From Paenibacillus sp. YPG26 (GTDB lineage Bacteria; Bacillota; Bacilli; Paenibacillales; Paenibacillaceae), in assembly GCF_023704175.1 (NCBI RefSeq), contig NZ_CP084530.1:2707501-2771500 (forward strand): a stretch of 64,000 bases of DNA. Direction: 5' to 3'. The notes beneath the pieces are model-generated. The model saw nothing but the letters and a program-made list of their open reading frames with translations. It searched no databases and was not told where the DNA came from. Position numbers and translations under genes: made by a program. Positions 60,651-64,000 of the stretch are shown in pieces (within the stretch, counting starts at the first letter, position 1; each line of letters starts with the position of its first letter).

Positions 60651-60665
60651 CAAATAGGTTATACT
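60636..60665 (+). promoter_or_regulatory. Candidate promoter of the T-box/serS transcript
   Basis: TTGCTA (60636-60641) and TATACT (60660-60665) with 18-bp spacing, placed just before the leader. Confidence 0.4.
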
Positions 60666-60671
60666 ACTAAA

Positions 60672-60870
60672 AATATCACAGCAGATCATGCCGATGAAGA
60701 GAATCCAACTCGGAGGCGTTCTCGTCAAAAGGATCCGTTCCTTCTAAGTTAACCGGCACCGCCCGTTACCGCGGACCAAAGAGGATTAAGTCATGAAATT
60801 GGCTTAATCAAATTGGGTGGCACCGCGAGTCCTAGCGCTCCTCGTCCCAAAAAACGAGGGCGCTTTTTGT
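60672..60870 (+). promoter_or_regulatory. T-box riboswitch (tRNA-Ser-responsive) leader of serS
   Basis: The T-box AATTGGGTGGCACCGCG (60811-60827) lies 72 bp before serS and is followed by an intrinsic terminator (60835-60863 stem, then TTTTTG). The acceptor-pairing UGGN is TGGC, whose C pairs with discriminator G, the base found in tRNA-Ser. A stem III-like hairpin ATTAAG/CTTAAT sits just before. Stem I is short; the TCC codon at 60704-60706 is a candidate specifier but not proven. Uncharged tRNA-Ser should allow read-through. Confidence 0.88.
60835..60869 (+). terminator. T-box terminator
   Basis: GCGC-t-CCTCGT (60835-60845) pairs with ACGAGG-GCGC (60854-60863), followed by TTTTTG. The 5' arm competes with the antiterminator formed by the T-box. 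Confidence 0.8.
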
Positions 60871-60898
60871 ATTTTTTACAAACAAAGGAGCGGTGATC

Positions 60899-62191
60899 AT
60901 GTTAGATATGAACTGGGTAAGGAGCCATGCTGAGGAGGTACAAAGGATATCCAATCAGAAAGGTATCCGTCTGGACGTCAATGAGCTGTTGTTGCTGGAT
61001 GATCAGAGAAGGAAAGTGCTTCATGAGGTTGAACGGCTCAGGAAGAACCGGAATAACTTGTCCGACGAAATTGGCACAGCTGTGTATGAGAAACGGATTG
61101 AAGAAGCGGCTGTGCTTAAAGAGCAGGCGAGAGCTAATAACACCAGGCTGTCTCATCTTGAGAACGATCTAGCAGAACTGCAGCGGCATTTCCTCCAGAT
61201 GAGCTTGCTCATTCCGAATACCGTATCACCCGACACGCCAATTGGCGGCTCAGATGCGGATAATGTAGTATTGCGCACTGAAGGAGAGCTTCCCGTCTTT
61301 GATTTTGCAGCGAGAGATCATGTTGAATTGGGGAGAATTCACGGTATAATTGATATCCCTCGCGGGGTTAAGGCCGCGGGCAGCCGGAACTATTATCTCC
61401 GCGGAGCAGGCGTTCTTCTACACAGGGCTGTCCAGCAGCTTGCCCTTGATATGCTGATAGACCGTGGCTTTGTTCCCCTTGAAGTGCCGCTGCTCGCCAC
61501 GACAGAAGCCATGACGAATACGGGATTCTTCCCTCTTGGACAGGACCAGTCTTATCACCTTGATGAAGAAGATAAGTGGCTCGTAGGCACATCAGAAGTT
61601 CCTCTGGTCACTTATTATTCAGGTGAAATTGTAGACCTCACTTCCCCCATCAGACTCGCAGCGTCATCAATCTGCTTTAGAAGTGAAGTAGGCTCTGCTG
61701 GCAAAGATGTAAGCGGGCTATACCGGGTGCATCAGTTCTCAAAGGTAGAACAGATCGTACTGTGCGCCAATGATCCGGTACAATCGGAGGCCCTGCTCCA
61801 AGAGATAACCCGCAATGCTGAAGATCTCTTGCAGATGCTGGAGCTTCCCTACCGGGTGATGGCGGTATGCACTGGAGACATGTCTCAGAAGACCTACAAG
61901 CAGTTCGATATTGAGACCTGGATGCCAAGCCGCAAGGCTTATGGAGAGACTCATTCCTCTTCGAATCTGCTGGACTTTCAAGCACGGCGTTCCAACATCC
62001 GTTACCGGGATCCGAATGACGGTACCTTGAAGTTCTGTCACTCCCTGAATAATACAGCCGTAGCTACTCCGCGGATTCTGATTCCTCTTCTGGAGAATCA
62101 TCAGAGGGAGGATGGGTCAATACACATCCCTCATGCCCTCCGTAAATATATGAATGGACTTGAACTATTGGTTCCTCAGGCCACCTACTAG
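60899..62191 (+). CDS. serS: Seryl-tRNA synthetase, divergent form
   Basis: A 430-aa class II synthetase that charges tRNA-Ser. The N-terminal coiled-coil arm (about 30-100) and TSEVPLVTYY, motif 2 FRSEVGSAGKD (about 260-270) and motif 3 with ARG392 (ATPRILIPLLENH) are present. Compared with usual bacterial SerS, ...REISSCSN is GETHSSSN, and LNGSGLAVGR is LNNTAVATPR, so the active site is unusual. It is not next to gyrA/pdxST, where the main serS of many Bacillales lies, so it may be a second copy. AAAGGAG precedes ATG 60899. Confidence 0.88.
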   Translation: MLDMNWVRSHAEEVQRISNQKGIRLDVNELLLLDDQRRKVLHEVERLRKNRNNLSDEIGTAVYEKRIEEAAVLKEQARANNTRLSHLENDLAELQRHFLQMSLLIPNTVSPDTPIGGSDADNVVLRTEGELPVFDFAARDHVELGRIHGIIDIPRGVKAAGSRNYYLRGAGVLLHRAVQQLALDMLIDRGFVPLEVPLLATTEAMTNTGFFPLGQDQSYHLDEEDKWLVGTSEVPLVTYYSGEIVDLTSPIRLAASSICFRSEVGSAGKDVSGLYRVHQFSKVEQIVLCANDPVQSEALLQEITRNAEDLLQMLELPYRVMAVCTGDMSQKTYKQFDIETWMPSRKAYGETHSSSNLLDFQARRSNIRYRDPNDGTLKFCHSLNNTAVATPRILIPLLENHQREDGSIHIPHALRKYMNGLELLVPQATY

Positions 62192-62243
62192 TCCATTCTC
62201 GTAACAGGCGCAGCGCGGATTCTAAATTATAAAGCTCGAAGTC

Positions 62244-62293
62244 AGAACAAGCCTTCCAGACCCCGATCACATCGGGAATGGAAGGCTTGTTCT
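62244..62293. terminator. Bidirectional terminator between serS and yfmR
   Basis: Fifteen-base perfect arms AGAACAAGCCTTCCA and TGGAAGGCTTGTTCT (62244-62258, 62279-62293), with an inner CCGAT/ATCGG extension. Confidence 0.85.
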
Positions 62294-62317
62294 AATCTTA
62301 AGCACTATGCTGATGGA

Positions 62318-64000
62318 CTATACGTTACGCTGGGCTTCAATCCGCTCCGCCAGCTCATTAAGGTACGTCCATCGTTCCATTAATCGTTCAAGCTCAGCCT
62401 CGGCCTCCTGCTGCTCACGCATGAGCTCCTGCAGCCGGGAAGCATCGCTTGAAGCCTGCTCCATTGCAGCCGCAAGGTCAGCGATCTTCTGCTCTGCCGC
62501 TTCAACCAGGCCGTCAATGGCCTCGTATTCTCTCTGCTCGTTATAGCTGAATTTGACCTTCTCCTTAAGAGAAGGAGCAGAGGATACAGCTGATGTTTCT
62601 TTTCCCGTACTCTTCTTGGCCTTAATCTGGCTATCATTTGCTTCAGCCTGCCCGCTGCCTTCCCGGCGCAGACGTTCTTCATAATCGCTGTAATCTCCCA
62701 CATGGACAGCCACAGCTCCCTTTCCTTCAAAGGCCATGATCTTGTCGATCGTCCGGTCGAGGAAATAACGGTCATGGGAGACTACGAAGACGGCTCCCGG
62801 GAACTCGTCAAGGTAAGCTTCCAGAACCGTGAGAGTCTGGATATCCAGATCGTTCGTAGGCTCATCAAGCAGGAGTACATTCGGTGCGCCCATCAATACT
62901 CTAAGCAGATACAGCCTCCGTCTCTCACCACCTGACAGCTTGGCAATCGGGGTCCACTGCATGGTGGGCTCGAACAGGAACCGTTCCAGCATTTGTGACG
63001 CTGTGATTCTGGATCCCTCTGCTGTAGTTACAACTTCAGCTTCATCCTTAATATACTCAATGACCCGCTGTTCTTCATTCATCTCCTGATGCTCCTGGGT
63101 GAAATAACCCAGCTTGACGGTCTGTCCAAGAACAACCTCGCCTTGATTCGGCGTGAGCCGTCCGGCAATCAGATTCAGCAGTGTCGATTTCCCGCTGCCA
63201 TTGGGACCAACGATGCCTACGCGGTCACCCGGTACCGCAATGTAGGACAAGTCCTCGATGAGTGTTCGGTCACCCACTTTGTAGCTTAAATGGTTCATCT
63301 CTAGTATTTTGCGGCCAAGCCGGGTAGAAGCTACTGACATCTCCACCGCACCGCTTCGGATCTCGCCCTTCTGATTCTGAAGCTCCTCGAAACGGTCAAT
63401 CCTCGCCTTCTGCTTGGTCGTCCGGGCCTTGGCACCTCTGCGGATCCAGGCAAGCTCAGTACGCAGCAGATTCTGTCTCTTCTGCTCCGCAGAGGCTTCC
63501 CGCTCCTCACGCTCACTCTTCAGCTCCAGGAACCGGCTGTAATTCGCTTCGTAGCGGAAGAGACGGCCATGGTCGAGCTCAAGCATCACAGAAGCTACAC
63601 GATCCAGGAAATAACGGTCGTGCGTGATCATAAGCAGGGCGCCGCGGCGTTTCTGCAAATACTGCTCCAGCCATGCAACCGAATCGTTGTCAATATGGTT
63701 CGTGGGCTCGTCCAGAATCAACAGCTCTGATGGCTGAATTAACGCGGATGCCAGCGCCACACGCTTGCGCTGCCCACCGGATAATGTACCCATCAGCCTG
63801 GAGAAATCCGTAATTCCCAGCTTGGACAATATGCTTTTGGCTTCACTTTCCAGCTGCCACACCTGCAGTCGGTCAATCTCCTGACTGAGGCTTGACGCTT
63901 GGTCTTCAAGTGACCGGTCATCCGGGTTCTCCTCCATGAGCCTCAGCGTCTCCATATATTCATAGACGGCCTGGAGCTCGGGACTATCCCCTTGAAATAC
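62318..64000 (-). CDS. yfmR: ABC-F ATPase, YfmR/Uup type (partial, start beyond window)
   Basis: A soluble tandem ABC ATPase that acts on the ribosome; no membrane domain. The window holds the last 561 residues: first signature LSGGQRKRVALASALIQP and Walker B LLILDEPTNHIDN, then the second Walker A VGIVGPNGSGKST, LSGGERRRLYLL and LLLDEPTNDLD, and a C-terminal coiled coil rich in Glu/Gln (about the last 90 residues), the mark of Uup/YfmR. The frame is open through position 64000, so the first Walker A and the true start lie outside. Confidence 0.92.
   Translation of the reverse strand, partial: VFQGDSPELQAVYEYMETLRLMEENPDDRSLEDQASSLSQEIDRLQVWQLESEAKSILSKLGITDFSRLMGTLSGGQRKRVALASALIQPSELLILDEPTNHIDNDSVAWLEQYLQKRRGALLMITHDRYFLDRVASVMLELDHGRLFRYEANYSRFLELKSEREEREASAEQKRQNLLRTELAWIRRGAKARTTKQKARIDRFEELQNQKGEIRSGAVEMSVASTRLGRKILEMNHLSYKVGDRTLIEDLSYIAVPGDRVGIVGPNGSGKSTLLNLIAGRLTPNQGEVVLGQTVKLGYFTQEHQEMNEEQRVIEYIKDEAEVVTTAEGSRITASQMLERFLFEPTMQWTPIAKLSGGERRRLYLLRVLMGAPNVLLLDEPTNDLDIQTLTVLEAYLDEFPGAVFVVSHDRYFLDRTIDKIMAFEGKGAVAVHVGDYSDYEERLRREGSGQAEANDSQIKAKKSTGKETSAVSSAPSLKEKVKFSYNEQREYEAIDGLVEAAEQKIADLAAAMEQASSDASRLQELMREQQEAEAELERLMERWTYLNELAERIEAQRNV

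Overview
The window looks like chromosomal DNA from a low-to-moderate G+C, spore-forming member of the Bacillales, most probably Paenibacillus or a close relative. The reasons are a set of Bacillus-type genes (yqhH/yqhG, yqzE, cwlD, ykvI, yugP, ytpB, yfmR, cshA, a YjcZ-type small sporulation protein), strong AGGAGG ribosome binding sites, frequent TTG/GTG starts, a T-box leader, and a B12-dependent ribonucleotide reductase and quinone-type PyrD in place of the B. subtilis versions. No prophage, CRISPR array or plasmid function is visible. The only mobile element is one IS3-family insertion.

Layout. 1-3.7 kb: sucrose use (fructokinase, sucrose-6-phosphate hydrolase, LacI repressor) with a promoter/operator between repressor and hydrolase. 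3.9-6.8 kb: adenosylcobalamin-dependent ribonucleotide reductase with an NrdR-like box. 7.0-13.0 kb: SNF2 helicase YqhH with YqhG, a secreted orphan, YqzE, a CwlD-type amidase and a divergent polysaccharide deacetylase. 13.2-18.9 kb: tRNA-Leu, small unknown genes, xpt, DedA, YkvI, a glycosyltransferase. 19-26.2 kb: an RNA-modification group (two NOL1/NOP2/Sun-type methyltransferases and an RsuA-type pseudouridine synthase), a HAD phosphatase, a small alarmone synthetase overlapping a DUF309 gene, and pyrD. 26.4-32.8 kb: L,D-transpeptidase, ferredoxin, DinB, citramalate synthase, a TlpA-like thioredoxin, a JAMM peptidase. 32.8-38.5 kb: nitrogen-flavoured block with ammonium transporter, DUF294 nucleotidyltransferase and DEDDh exonuclease in one direction, a perfect GlnR/TnrA-type box, a MerR regulator, YugP and a GltC-like LysR regulator. 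38.6-41.1 kb: rhomboid, thiol peroxidase, and the IS, which has split the tpx terminator. 41.1-49.1 kb: DUF1499-like protein, a candidate structured RNA, YesL-like protein, YjcZ peptide, CshA helicase, YitT, DUF4015 hydrolase, MATE pump. 49.2-64 kb: an FtsW/RodA remnant, Bcp, PfkA, YtpB, MFS, nitroreductase, YebC, cold-shock protein, PepF, LapA, M42 peptidase, a T-box-controlled divergent SerS, and YfmR, which runs off the right edge.

Most genes are single genes or short operons divided by strong hairpin terminators. The observations most worth a second look are the amt-DUF294-exonuclease unit behind a GlnR box; the unusual SerS behind a T-box whose acceptor-contact base is C, matching the G discriminator of tRNA-Ser; a candidate ~200-nt structured RNA ending in a terminator at 41.66-41.87 kb; the IS insertion that severs the tpx terminator with a CCT duplication; the apparent ATT start of sacA; and the RelQ/DUF309 overlap. 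Assignments rest on reading motifs by eye; no database search was possible.
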